64,000 bases of DNA from Bacteroidales bacterium (GTDB lineage: Bacteria; Bacteroidota; Bacteroidia; Bacteroidales; UBA12077), in the NCBI GenBank assembly GCA_013138975.1, contig WTBR01000132.1:23311-87310 (forward strand). The letters run 5' to 3'. The position numbers were made by a program, and so were the translations under genes. Under the pieces are notes generated by a model that made no database searches, was not told the DNA's origin, and saw nothing but the letters and a program-made list of their open reading frames with translations. Positions 54,254-63,445 of the stretch are shown piece after piece (positions within the stretch are counted from its first letter, which is position 1; every line of letters starts with the position of its first letter).

Positions 54254-54637
54254 TTAAAGTTCTTCGTACTCAATATACTTGAAAGGTATTCCAATAATTG
54301 ATTCGAAATATTGTCCAGATTCTAAAACATCTAGATCTCCTTCTTCATAAAACCAATTAACTAAAATGTTTTTATTATTGGTATTATTTTCCAGAATTCT
54401 TAACATTTCTAAGATAAATTTGGATGAACTAGTGTTAAAGTATTCTAATTTAATATCAACCCGTATTTTTTCAGCAGTAAAATCTTTGGCCCATTCAAGC
54501 AAGGGCCTAAAAAAACTTGCAGCATCTTCGGGAATAGAACGTCCTTCAATTTTTAATACACCGTTTGTACTTAGTGCAATTGATGGAGTTTTTTCAGTTT
54601 CCTTTATTATTAAATCTTTCATATTATTATTATCCAA
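54254..54637 (-). CDS. SiaC-like (DUF1987) regulatory protein
   Basis: 127 residues. DUF1987/SiaC pattern: TPSIALSTNGVLKIEGRSIPEDAASFFRPLLEW, IRVDIKLEYFNTSSSKFILEMLRIL and NILVNWFYEEGD. In Pseudomonas the SiaC protein is switched by a kinase (SiaB) and a SpoIIE-type phosphatase (SiaA); the phosphorylated residue there lies in the YFNTSSSK-like segment, which is conserved here. The SpoIIE phosphatase gene is 650 bp downstream on the same strand, with about 270 bp of non-coding DNA (53980-54253) between. No SiaB-like kinase is in the window. Confidence 0.8.
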   Translation of the reverse strand: MDNNNMKDLIIKETEKTPSIALSTNGVLKIEGRSIPEDAASFFRPLLEWAKDFTAEKIRVDIKLEYFNTSSSKFILEMLRILENNTNNKNILVNWFYEEGDLDVLESGQYFESIIGIPFKYIEYEEL

Positions 54638-54836
54638 GTCTAAAATTTAATCCAATTTTTAAAAAAAATCATTCAATGACGTAAAAATCAATACTAAATT
54701 ACAACTAATTTATAAATAATTACAAAAAGATTGACTGATTGTTTAAAATTGTACATAATAAAACCATTTTTATAAAGCAATGAATCTAAAATAATAATAC
54801 TTTTGTTGTTAATTTAGATTAAAAAAGCAATTTGAG

Positions 54837-55874
54837 ATGAAAAAATCTTTTATTAAAATTTATATTATCCCTTCAGCAATATTTGTTTTAATTATAATAC
54901 TTGTAATTTTTTTGAACACGTATAAAAAAATATACAAACCCAATATATCAAAATCAAGCTATGCTTTATACATTCCTTCTAAGTCTGATTATACAAATGT
55001 AGTTGAAATATTAGAAAGAGACAGTGTCTTAAATAGTGTTTCTTCATTTAAATGGCTTGCGGAAAAAAAGAATTACCCAAATCACATATATTCAGGTAAA
55101 TATATATTGGATAGTTCAATGAGTAACAATGATTTGATTGATAAGTTACGTTCAGGATTCCAAGATCCTATTAAGGTGGTTTTTAACAGCGTACGTACAA
55201 AAGAGCAATTAGCTGGAAAAATTACAAAACAAATTGAAATTGATTCTGTAAGTTTCTTAAATCTTCTCAAGAATGATTCCTTGATAACGAGTTACGGATA
55301 CAAGCAAGAGACGGTTACGTGCATATTCTTACCAAATACATACGAATTTTGGTGGAATACTTCAGGAGAAAAGTTTGTTGCTCGAATGAGTAAAGAATAT
55401 TTGCGATTTTGGAACGATGAAAGAAGGCAAAAGGCCGCAGTTTTAAATTTAACTCCAGAAGAGGTTATAACACTTGCCTCAATTGTTGATGAGGAAACCT
55501 ATTATAACAGTGAGATGCCTATTGTTGCAGGTCTTTATATAAATAGATTACGTAGAAGAATGCATTTGCAAGCCGATCCAACATTGAAATTTGCTTTGGG
55601 TGATTTTTCTATTAAAAGAGTATTGAATATACATAAGCAAATTGATTCGCCTTATAATACTTATAAAAGATATGGATTACCGCCGGGACCAATATCTATT
55701 CCATCTATTGCGGCAATTGATGCAGTTTTAAATTTCGAATCGCATAGTTATATTTATATGTGCGCTAAACCAGATTTTTCCGGTTACCATAATTTTGCAA
55801 AAACACTTTCGAAACATAATATAAATGCCCGTAATTATCAACGAGTATTGAATAAAGAGCGTATTTGGAGGTAA
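54837..55874 (+). CDS. mltG: Endolytic murein transglycosylase MltG
   Basis: 345 residues: short cytoplasmic start, one membrane helix (PSAIFVLIIILVIFL), a LysM-like region, and the YceG/MltG catalytic domain. Motifs: CIFLPNTYEFWWNTSGEKFVARM, the catalytic Glu region ITLASIVDEETYYNSE (Glu219-220), AGLYINRLRRRMHLQADPTL, SPYNTYKRYGLPPGPI and CAKPDFSGYHNFAKTLSKHN. It cuts nascent glycan strands in the inner membrane/periplasm and sets glycan length. Single gene convergent to the tonB-like gene. Confidence 0.93.
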   Translation: MKKSFIKIYIIPSAIFVLIIILVIFLNTYKKIYKPNISKSSYALYIPSKSDYTNVVEILERDSVLNSVSSFKWLAEKKNYPNHIYSGKYILDSSMSNNDLIDKLRSGFQDPIKVVFNSVRTKEQLAGKITKQIEIDSVSFLNLLKNDSLITSYGYKQETVTCIFLPNTYEFWWNTSGEKFVARMSKEYLRFWNDERRQKAAVLNLTPEEVITLASIVDEETYYNSEMPIVAGLYINRLRRRMHLQADPTLKFALGDFSIKRVLNIHKQIDSPYNTYKRYGLPPGPISIPSIAAIDAVLNFESHSYIYMCAKPDFSGYHNFAKTLSKHNINARNYQRVLNKERIWR

Positions 55875-55927
55875 TATTTGATTTATATTTACTGCAGAGT
55901 CGCTAAGACGCAAAGAAAAAATATATA

Positions 55928-55960
55928 AACTGCCCAGCCGCTAAAAGCAGCTAGGCAGTT
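55928..55960. terminator. Hairpin between convergent mltG and TonB genes
   Basis: AACTGCC (55928-55934) pairs with GGCAGTT (55954-55960), with inner stems AGC/GCT and GCT/AGC. It sits midway between two convergent genes and resembles the GCCGCT modules of the array at 58560-58815. Confidence 0.55.
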
Positions 55961-55975
55961 TTGCTTTGGTATTAA

Positions 55976-56899
55976 TTAAGGTAATTTAAATTCAATAGGA
56001 AAGGTAAGAACCACTTTAACAGCAAGTCCTCTTTGTTTTCCCGGTTGCCACCTTGGAGAACTATATACAACACTTAGTGCTTCTTGATCTAATGCAGGAT
56101 GAATACCCTGAACAATTTTTGCCTCTTTTATATATCCTTCTTTATCAATAACAAACTGAACCAATACTTTACCTTCTATTTTTTTATCGATGGCTTCTTG
56201 TGGGTATTTAATTTCCTTTTTAATAAATTTCAAGAATTCAGATTTACTTTTTTCTATGTTTTTAGCACCATTAAATGAAGGCATTTCCTCCACAACAAAG
56301 AAATATTGTTCTTTCGGATCACCTTGTTGATGTTTAGTTTTATCCAGTGTCTCGTTCTTTGTTGTGATGGGCGTAATTTCTTCTTCCTTAATAGGTATTG
56401 TTCTTTCTAAAAAGGATAAAAGGACAACCGTTTTTATACTTATAAACGTATTATTTTTAACAAACATATGATAAATTCCTGTCTCAGAAATGATGTATTC
56501 GTGTTGAGTAATGTTTTTTAATTTAATAATTTTATGAGGATTCATATCATAAGATTGTTTCTCTGAATCTAAAGACTCATCATAATTAGAAGATTCTTTT
56601 TTCTGTTCTCCGTCTTTATAAAAGTTGAATTGTAATTGATCAGTTTCATGCTCATAATATGAAAATTCATATTTGGTGTTTTTTGAAAGAACCATTGAAT
56701 ATCTAGCCGTTTCTCCCGGGTTAATATCCATCTCAAAATCTTTTAAATATGTACCTTTAGATGCTGTGCCAAGTTTATCAAGAACATCTTCTTGATAATA
56801 TTGTTGTGAGTATGAATTTAATAGTACTTCTTGTTGAGAGTGCGATTTTAATTGGATTCCAAAGAATAATACTAATATTATAAAATATATTTTTTTCAT
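55976..56899 (-). CDS. TonB C-terminal domain protein (energy-transducer type)
   Basis: 307 residues from ATG 56899 (an upstream in-frame start at 56938 overlaps the fecR-type gene and precedes the signal peptide). Signal peptide MKKIYFIILVLFFGIQLKS, a middle domain of about 110 residues (GETARYSMVLSKNTKYEFSYYEHE) and a TonB C-terminal fold at about 210-307: MPSFNGAKNI, IKYPQEAIDKKIEGKVLVQFVIDKEG, LDQEALSVVYSSPRWQPGKQRG. It has a cleavable signal instead of the usual N-terminal anchor. It is third gene of the sigma-FecR operon, 13 bp after the FecR gene. Confidence 0.82.
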   Translation of the reverse strand: MKKIYFIILVLFFGIQLKSHSQQEVLLNSYSQQYYQEDVLDKLGTASKGTYLKDFEMDINPGETARYSMVLSKNTKYEFSYYEHETDQLQFNFYKDGEQKKESSNYDESLDSEKQSYDMNPHKIIKLKNITQHEYIISETGIYHMFVKNNTFISIKTVVLLSFLERTIPIKEEEITPITTKNETLDKTKHQQGDPKEQYFFVVEEMPSFNGAKNIEKSKSEFLKFIKKEIKYPQEAIDKKIEGKVLVQFVIDKEGYIKEAKIVQGIHPALDQEALSVVYSSPRWQPGKQRGLAVKVVLTFPIEFKLP

Positions 56900-56912
56900 A
56901 GTTTTAAAATGT

Positions 56913-57869
56913 TTAGTTAATAATAAGTTTGCTACCATCTCCGGAGATTTTGCAATTAAAAGTAATTTGTAATTTTTCTAGAATTTCATCAATATCTGCA
57001 TTGTTAAACGATGCAGTAATTTTTTTATATTTTAAATCCGGGTTTGTAATTTGAACCGGAATGCTGTAAAAAGAACTTATTATTTCAGAAACCTCATTTA
57101 AGCTTATATTATCGAAATTCAATATCCCTGTTTTCCAGGCTAAATAATTTATGTTGTTTTCCTTCTCTATCGAGATAAACTCAGCAATTGGGTTATAAGT
57201 AATTCTCTCATCAGTTTTTGCAGTTAATTTGGTTGATTTTGGCAAACTAGGATTATAGATTTCAACATTTCCTTTTTTAATATTTGAAACTAATTGATTG
57301 TTATTGTATCTGGAATTAATGTTGAATGAAGCTTGTGTTGTTTTAAAAATGATATTCTTAGCAACGATTTCAGGTGTTTTTCGATTTGTATTTTTAATTT
57401 CAAAATAGGCCTCGCCATCTAAAAATATTTTGGAACTTCTGTTTAATTCCATCGGAATTTTAATTGAGCTTCCCGAATTAAGCCAAATTGTAAAATTGTC
57501 ATTTAAGTGTAAAGTGATTTTTTCGCCTTTATCGACAGTAATTTCAGCATACTCAACATCTTTGTTGATTTTTTTAAACTCAATAAGTACAAATATTACA
57601 ATAGTTGTAAGTACAATTGTATATGCTGGTTTTAATACCGCTTTATAGTTAAAATATGGAATAAACGATCTTAGATTATTAAAGTAATTGGAGCTTTTAT
57701 TAATTTGAGAGTTTAAATTATTAAATGATTTTAATATATCTGAATCCTTTTTCTCAAAATCAATTTCTGAGTAAGATAAATTATGATCTTTTAAAAGATT
57801 GTCGATGTTTATATCGAAATCTTTTTCTTTATTTTTTTTATTTTTGAATATGTTGAGTATTTTTTTCAT
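56913..57869 (-). CDS. FecR family anti-sigma regulator
   Basis: 318 residues. A cytoplasmic N-terminal part of about 90 residues (it contacts the sigma factor), one membrane helix (YTIVLTTIVIFVLIEF), then the periplasmic FecR domain (VDKGEKITLHLNDNFTIWLNSGSSIKIP, FLDGEAYFEI, SNIKKGNVEIYNP) and a STN-like end (ILNFDNISLNEVSEIISSFYSIPVQI). In this phylum such pairs sense TonB-dependent uptake. No SusC/SusD genes are linked; a TonB-domain gene follows instead. Confidence 0.88.
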   Translation of the reverse strand: MKKILNIFKNKKNKEKDFDINIDNLLKDHNLSYSEIDFEKKDSDILKSFNNLNSQINKSSNYFNNLRSFIPYFNYKAVLKPAYTIVLTTIVIFVLIEFKKINKDVEYAEITVDKGEKITLHLNDNFTIWLNSGSSIKIPMELNRSSKIFLDGEAYFEIKNTNRKTPEIVAKNIIFKTTQASFNINSRYNNNQLVSNIKKGNVEIYNPSLPKSTKLTAKTDERITYNPIAEFISIEKENNINYLAWKTGILNFDNISLNEVSEIISSFYSIPVQITNPDLKYKKITASFNNADIDEILEKLQITFNCKISGDGSKLIIN

Positions 57870-57903
57870 TCTATTATTATAACGCTTATCAAAGTTTTAT
57901 CCC

Positions 57904-58458
57904 CTAATTATTTAATTGATTTTTATAGGGTTCGAGATGTAGTCGAAGTTTTTTGTAAGCTATTGTAAGTTGATTTTCGACTGTTTTATTTGAGAGTTTT
58001 AAATAGCTGGCAATTTCTTTTATGCTCAAGCCTTCTTGTTTTGCTAAGCGAAATATTTCTTTTGCTTTTTTTGGTAGTTTATCGATTGCTGATTCAAGAA
58101 TTGCTTTTGTTTGATTTTTAGAATCGTTTAATTCATTACTGTTGTATATCGAATTATCTATTTCTAAGCCTTCATACTTTTTTCTGGTACCTTCTTTTCT
58201 TATTTCATCAATTATGGCATTTTTAATGCATACAAAAAGAATTTTCCCAACATTATCATCTGAAAAGAAATTGGTGTTGTTTTGCCAAATTTTAAGGAAG
58301 GTTTTTTGAATGGATTCTTCAGCAATTATTGAATTATTGCAATAATTTAAGGCGTATCTATATAAGGCTTGATAATACTTAATGAATAAACTATCGAAGG
58401 CATTTTTATTTCCAAGCTTTATTTTTTGTACTAAAATACGATCGATGGTGTTTGACAT
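57904..58458 (-). CDS. ECF RNA polymerase sigma factor
   Basis: 184 residues. Region 2 (FDSLFIKYYQALYRYALNYCNNSIIAEESIQKTFLKIWQN) and region 4 (LPKKAKEIFRLAKQEGLSIKEIASYLKLSNKTVENQL) are both clear, as in the Bacteroidota FecI-like sigma-70 family. It is encoded 34 bp upstream of the FecR-type gene and so is controlled by it. Its own promoter lies in the 58459-58560 gap, before the palindromic array. Confidence 0.92.
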   Translation of the reverse strand: MSNTIDRILVQKIKLGNKNAFDSLFIKYYQALYRYALNYCNNSIIAEESIQKTFLKIWQNNTNFFSDDNVGKILFVCIKNAIIDEIRKEGTRKKYEGLEIDNSIYNSNELNDSKNQTKAILESAIDKLPKKAKEIFRLAKQEGLSIKEIASYLKLSNKTVENQLTIAYKKLRLHLEPYKNQLNN

Positions 58459-58559
58459 TTATTTTTTTCTGTAGAACGAATGTAGATTTTATATCCCCTA
58501 AAAATGTGAAAATAATTCTTAATAATCTAAAATTTAATCAAGGTAATTAATTTATATAA

Positions 58560-58815
58560 AACCCTCCATGCTGCTAAATCCGTCTAGCCGCCAAAACCAG
58601 CATGCCGTTAAAACCGTCTAGCCGCTCAAGCGGCTTGACGGTTTAGTTATGTAGCCAATTTAAGCGGCTTGACGGTTTTAATGCTGCTTAAATTGCGTAG
58701 CTGCCAAAACCGCTTTGCCGCTTTAAACGGCTTAACGGTTTAACGGTTTAACGGTTTAGTTATGTAACTGCTTTGAGCAGCTAGGTGGTTTTGTTTTTAG
58801 ATCGGCTTGGCGGTT
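58560..58815. repeat. Array of palindromic GCCGCT/CGGCTTGACGGTTT modules
   Basis: About 255 bp of GC-richer DNA with many copies of CGGCTTGACGGTTT or GACGGTTT and their complements (AACCGTC, GCCGC). It includes hairpins GCCGCTCAAGCGGC (about 58621-58634) and GCCGCTTTAAACGGC (about 58719-58733) and a triplicated TTAACGG. It fills the space between the divergent-side ends of the sigma and glycosyltransferase genes. No coding frame. Confidence 0.75.
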
Positions 58816-58836
58816 TTTGGCGTTTTCTTGCAAATA

Positions 58837-59949
58837 CTATTTAAAATGTAATCCAAGTTGTGAATAAATTTGTATGAGAATTTTTTCTTCATTTTCCCAA
58901 CAAAGGTCTTTGGCAGCTAAGGCAGTATTCTCTTTCCACTTATTATAAGGAATCTCCAAATTAAAAATCTCCATTATTTTTTTAGCTAATAATTCAGGAG
59001 TTTTATGTTCGTAAATGGTTCCAATATCGTACTTATTTACAATTTTCTGCATTTCAGGAAATGGCGAAACTAAAACAGGTATTCCAGCTTGGATATAGTC
59101 GAAGAGCTTATTTGGTAAAGCATAATAGTAGTTTAATCCAATATTTTCTTCAAGTGCAATTCCTAAATCTGCTTTAAAAGTATAGGCAAGTAATTCCTCA
59201 AAAGGAATTTTACCGGTTAATTCAACTTTATCTGATAATCCTTTTTTTATTATTCTTTCTTTAAGTTGTTCGGTAATATCACCATCGCCAATTATTTGAA
59301 GCTTTGCATCATCAAGAAATTGCATTGCATCAATTATATGTTCTAATCCTCTACCAACATTTAAAGCGCCTTGATATAGAATGAGTTTAGAATCATTCTT
59401 ATATTCTTTTTCCGGAATAGCTCGATTAATATAATATGGAACATTTCGAACTACTTTCATATTTATTCCATATAAGTCATTATATATTTGGGCAATAGAT
59501 TCACAAACAGTGTATGAGTATTTTATTCGGGGTAATATTGTTTTTTCAATAAGTGTCCACACTTTTCGTGGAATCTTCCTGTTAACTAATTCAGGAACTT
59601 CGGTAAAATATTCATGACTATCATAAACCAATTCTACTGATTTGAAAAAACTAGCAATATATGAACCTAATAATGTATCTAAATCATTTGCTATTATAAC
59701 GTTAGCTCGACGAAATAATAAATAAAAGAAGAGTCGAATATTATATTCCAAATAAAATCCAAAACCTCTTTCAAAAAGTAATTTAAATCGTTTAGTTTGA
59801 TATGGTTTGTCTAAAATTTGCAGGCTGCCGGTTTTTTTCCTGCCAATTAAAGTAACATTGGCACCTGATTTCAATAAAGTACAGGCAACTTTATGAATTC
59901 TGTTGTCGGTAACTAAATCATTTGTAACTGTAATATAAATTCGCTTCAC
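58837..59949 (-). CDS. Glycosyltransferase family 4-like
   Basis: 370 residues, GT-B fold. N-terminal TNDLVTDNRIHKVACTLLKSGANVTLIGRK, FRRANVIIANDLDTLLG, VYDSHEYFTEVPEL; the C-terminal half has LILYQGALNVGRGLEHIIDAMQFL, LQIIGDGDITEQLKERI and LPNKLFDYIQAGIPVLVSPFPEM. No membrane segment. Sugar donor and acceptor are unknown; similar lone enzymes work in surface polysaccharide synthesis. Divergent from murB. Confidence 0.85.
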   Translation of the reverse strand: MKRIYITVTNDLVTDNRIHKVACTLLKSGANVTLIGRKKTGSLQILDKPYQTKRFKLLFERGFGFYLEYNIRLFFYLLFRRANVIIANDLDTLLGSYIASFFKSVELVYDSHEYFTEVPELVNRKIPRKVWTLIEKTILPRIKYSYTVCESIAQIYNDLYGINMKVVRNVPYYINRAIPEKEYKNDSKLILYQGALNVGRGLEHIIDAMQFLDDAKLQIIGDGDITEQLKERIIKKGLSDKVELTGKIPFEELLAYTFKADLGIALEENIGLNYYYALPNKLFDYIQAGIPVLVSPFPEMQKIVNKYDIGTIYEHKTPELLAKKIMEIFNLEIPYNKWKENTALAAKDLCWENEEKILIQIYSQLGLHFK

Positions 59950-60025
59950 CTTTAAATGGAATAACAGATTATTATCAAATATTTAACATTTCAATCATTA
60001 TCTTTGGACAATAAAATAACAACAT

Positions 60026-61039
60026 ATGTTTGAAATTAAAGAGAATTTCTCGCTAAAAAAATATAATACTTTTGGGATTGATGTAGAAACGAAATATTTT
60101 GTTGAATATTCTACGGTAAATGAATTAAGCAATTTCCTTGGTGCACAACGAAAACATGATTTGCCTTTAATGTTTATTGGGGGTGGGAGTAATGTTTTAT
60201 TTACAAAAGATTTTGAAGGATATATACTGCATTCTAAAATTAACGGGGTGGAGATTATTAAGGAAGAGGATGATAAAGTTTATTTGCGTGTTGGAGCAGG
60301 TGAGGATTGGGATGAGTTTGTTGATTATTGTGTGAAAAACGCTTGGAGTGGAGTTGAGAATTTATCACTAATACCAGGTAATGTTGGTACTTGCCCTATT
60401 CAGAATATTGGAGCTTATGGTGTAGAAGTAAAGGATGTTATTACTGAGGTTGAAACTATTGAAATTGATACTTTGAAAAAAACATTATTTACAAATGTGG
60501 AATGCCAATTTGGATACCGGGATAGTATTTTTAAAAGAAAATTTAAAGGCAAATACATAATTAATTATGTTACTTTTTGTTTAAGTAAAAAACATATATT
60601 TAAAATCGATTACGGCAATTTACAAGAGGAACTTAAAAAATATGATCAAGTAAATTTACAGAATATTCGACAGGCTGTTATAAATATACGAGATTCAAAG
60701 TTACCAAAACCTGAAGTGATTGGAAATGCGGGTAGTTTTTTTAAAAATCCTGTAGTTCATTTTAACGTAATTGCGGATCTAAAGAAATCGTATACAGATT
60801 TTCCGTTCTATTTGCAAAAAAATGATTTAGTAAAGATTCCTGCCGGTTGGTTAATAGAGCAAGCCGGATGGAAAGGTAGAAATTTTGGAAAGGTTGGAGT
60901 TCATGAAAAGCAAGCGCTGGTTTTAATTAATCATGGTGGTGCAAGTGGTCAGGAGATTGTGAATTTGGCACAGGAAATTCAAAAATCGGTAAAAGAAAAA
61001 TTCGGTATTGATATTGAAATGGAAGTAAATTTAGTTTAG
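60026..61039 (+). CDS. murB: UDP-N-acetylenolpyruvoylglucosamine reductase
   Basis: 337 residues, type I MurB. FAD-binding motifs FIGGGSNVLFTKDFEG and NLSLIPGNVGTCPIQNIGAYGVEVKD; the Tyr loop QFGYRDSIFKRKF; the catalytic Ser in GNAGSFFKNP; LIEQAGWKG and the final Glu in DIEMEVNLV. It reduces UDP-GlcNAc-enolpyruvate to UDP-MurNAc with NADPH. A TATCTTTG box at 59999-60006 may be its -7 element. Single gene. Confidence 0.95.
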   Translation: MFEIKENFSLKKYNTFGIDVETKYFVEYSTVNELSNFLGAQRKHDLPLMFIGGGSNVLFTKDFEGYILHSKINGVEIIKEEDDKVYLRVGAGEDWDEFVDYCVKNAWSGVENLSLIPGNVGTCPIQNIGAYGVEVKDVITEVETIEIDTLKKTLFTNVECQFGYRDSIFKRKFKGKYIINYVTFCLSKKHIFKIDYGNLQEELKKYDQVNLQNIRQAVINIRDSKLPKPEVIGNAGSFFKNPVVHFNVIADLKKSYTDFPFYLQKNDLVKIPAGWLIEQAGWKGRNFGKVGVHEKQALVLINHGGASGQEIVNLAQEIQKSVKEKFGIDIEMEVNLV

Positions 61040-61045
61040 AGTTTA

Positions 61046-61218
61046 AAAGTTCCAAGTTCCAAGTTCCAAGTTCCAAGTTCGAAATAAGTAGCTTTTTTGA
61101 TTCTTAAATCTTATCATTGGGGTCAAGGCAAATTTTAAGTATCCGGAAGACCAGACAGAGTCAGAATGACCTGTCAGAGTCTGGAGCTAAAACACTAACT
61201 ACACATTCTGACTCTGTC
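61046..61218. repeat. Heptamer repeat and long inverted repeat after murB
   Basis: AAGTTCC is repeated four times at about 61046-61080. Further on, GACAGAGTCAGAATG (61154-61168) and its perfect complement (61204-61218) form a 15-bp inverted repeat, with an inner CCAGAC/GTCTGG pair (61151/61189 region). The rest of 61219-61726 is AT-rich with no gene that I can support. Confidence 0.6.
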
Positions 61219-61726
61219 AGGATTTCAACTGAAAAAGCATCGTGGACTTGACACTTGGCTTTACATCTTATAATTGATAAAACCTGTAATGTATTATTTA
61301 ATCTAATTTGTTCTCATATACTTCAACTTTTTTGTTTAGTATTTGCATTCGTACGCAAAACGAATATTTGTATTATATTTGTTATGATAACAATTTGCAA
61401 GCAAGGCAAAGAATTGAAGCTATTTATTGCAAAGTAATTTTAATAACAGAAAACAAACAATAAGGAAACAAAATTTTGTTGTAAATAAAACGGATATATC
61501 CACAATACAAATAGGAAAGGTGGGTATATATAGATGATATGTGTAATAAACAATTAGCAAATACAATATGAATAAAAGTCCACCCTTAAACTTTGGTTTT
61601 AAACAAATTACATAAATTTGGGTATTGCCTTATAATAATTGTTATAGAATTTTAAGTAAACACCTCATTATCAGGCTTTTTAAATTTAATATGCCAATTA
61701 TTTGATTTTAATTATAAATAATAAAT

Positions 61727-62944
61727 ATGACTAAAAATAATAAATATACTGTAATTATTTTTGTTTTTCTTTTTACATTTTTTTCTTGTAGTAAAGAAAA
61801 TCTAGATATTACAGACATAACATCTGATAATATTGTAAATATAGAACAAGCGGAAGATATAATTAATGAGATGATAACTTCAGATAATTCTCTTAAAAAA
61901 TCATCATCTGAAAAATTTAAAATAAAAAGAAAGAAAACATTTTTCGATGCTGAAAACCTGCCATATCTGCATATAATTAATTTAGAAAACAGTAAAAATA
62001 AGGCTTTTGTTATTGTTTCTGGTGATAAACGAGAAATTCCAGTATTGGCTTATAGTGATAAAAATACATTTAATATTGATACAATACCGTATGGTGTTGC
62101 AGATTGGTTGCAAACAGAAATGGAGTGTATTGATTTTATTCGCTCAAACAATAAAAAACAGAATAAATTTATAAAAAAACAGTGGGAAAATATAAAATTA
62201 CCAGTTAATGTTTCAAGTTCTTTAAACACAAAAAGAATACAACCATTACCTGATCCTGACCCAGATGATGACCCATGTGGAATAACCACTTCTTTTGAAG
62301 TAAGTCCATTATTACAGACAAGTTGGGGACAGGGATGCGTTTATAATGAACAATGTCCAAGTGGATGTAGTTCCAATTGTAGTCGTGTTCCAACAGGATG
62401 TGTAGCTACTGCGATGGCACAAGTAATGAATTACCATCAACACCCTAGTTCTTACAATTGGGGAACTTTATTAAATATTTATTGGAATTTTGATTTTGGA
62501 AGTTCTGGGGCTAATGAAATAGCACGTTTAATGCGAGACGTAGGAAATTCCGTTGATATGGATTATGACTGTGATGGATCTGGTGCAGCAACTAAAGATG
62601 TAGATGATGCTTTGGAGGATGATTTTAATTACAGCAACGGAGGCGATTATGATGATTTTATCAATAAAATTGAAACAGTAAAATCAAATTTAAGATATAA
62701 TCAACCTGTAATCTTTGCAGGTTGCCAAGAGCAATATTTGGGAGGCTTGTGGTACACAGGATGTCATGCTTGGGTATGTGATGGATATAGAACTTTTTCT
62801 AATAACTGTTACGGTTGGTTATATTTTCATATGAATTGGGGATGGAATGGCAGCTCCAATGGTTGGTTTGGAATAAGTAGTTGGACGCCAGGTACTAGAG
62901 ACTATAAGTACAATCAAAGAGTTGTTGTTAATATTCATCCTTAA
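61727..62944 (+). CDS. C10 family cysteine peptidase lipoprotein with Spi propeptide (second copy)
   Basis: 405 residues. Lipobox TFFSCSKE (Cys21), a Spi-like propeptide (about 40-160, NKAFVIVSGDKREIPVLAYSDKN), a DPDPDDDP linker (about 176-183) and a catalytic domain with Cys225 in TGCVATAMAQVMNYHQHP, His347 in TGCHAWVCDGY and Asn370-Trp371 in HMNWGWNG. It is cysteine-rich before the active site (CPSGCSSNC), which the copy at 32713 lacks. Layout is otherwise the same, about one-third identical by eye. A small lipoprotein gene follows after 11 bp. Confidence 0.92.
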   Translation: MTKNNKYTVIIFVFLFTFFSCSKENLDITDITSDNIVNIEQAEDIINEMITSDNSLKKSSSEKFKIKRKKTFFDAENLPYLHIINLENSKNKAFVIVSGDKREIPVLAYSDKNTFNIDTIPYGVADWLQTEMECIDFIRSNNKKQNKFIKKQWENIKLPVNVSSSLNTKRIQPLPDPDPDDDPCGITTSFEVSPLLQTSWGQGCVYNEQCPSGCSSNCSRVPTGCVATAMAQVMNYHQHPSSYNWGTLLNIYWNFDFGSSGANEIARLMRDVGNSVDMDYDCDGSGAATKDVDDALEDDFNYSNGGDYDDFINKIETVKSNLRYNQPVIFAGCQEQYLGGLWYTGCHAWVCDGYRTFSNNCYGWLYFHMNWGWNGSSNGWFGISSWTPGTRDYKYNQRVVVNIHP

Positions 62945-62955
62945 AATTTAATACC

Positions 62956-63426
62956 ATGAAGAACATAGTTTTAATATTCTCAATATTTTTCATTTTGAAT
63001 GCTTGTGAAAAAGATGAACCAATGGAAAATGTGCAAAACATTATTCATATTAGTTATACCAATAGTATTGGTGACGATTTATTAGATGAAAATACTGTAA
63101 ATCATATTGACCCATCAAACATTGATATCTATTATCTAAGTGAGGGAGCAAAAATTCGTGTTTACGATGAAAATATGGATTTACCCGAAAGCTTTAAAAT
63201 TTATTTTAATCAGACTTATAACAAATATTTTTTACAAATACAATTAAGTCATTTTGTAATAGATAATTTATCTGAAACATATATTCATATTAACGAAGAT
63301 GTTGATACTATAAAATGCGAATACGAAATAATAGATAATGGATATTCATTTCAGAAAGTTTGGTATAACAGTATTCTAAAAATAAATTCTGATAATTGGA
63401 TAGAATTCATTGAGATTACCAAGTAA
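62956..63426 (+). CDS. Small lipoprotein C, C10-peptidase-linked
   Basis: 156 residues, lipobox IFFILNACEKDEP (Cys17). It shares with lipoproteins A and B the order CxxDEP after the lipid Cys, DPSNIDIYYLSEGAKI (cf. NTDNIKIFHMIDGEL), and the late motif DTIKCEYEIIDNGYSFQKVWYN (cf. DTVRCQYQY and KVWFNE). It is 11 bp behind the peptidase gene on the same strand, just as B follows the first peptidase. The recurrent pairing implies a functional link. Inhibitor or immunity-like role is an inference. Confidence 0.75.
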   Translation: MKNIVLIFSIFFILNACEKDEPMENVQNIIHISYTNSIGDDLLDENTVNHIDPSNIDIYYLSEGAKIRVYDENMDLPESFKIYFNQTYNKYFLQIQLSHFVIDNLSETYIHINEDVDTIKCEYEIIDNGYSFQKVWYNSILKINSDNWIEFIEITK

Positions 63427-63445
63427 TTTTAAATATACATATCAT

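Noticed and set aside
61255..61437. 60-codon frame after murB as a gene
   Set aside because: Hydrophobic AT-driven frame with no start context or motif.
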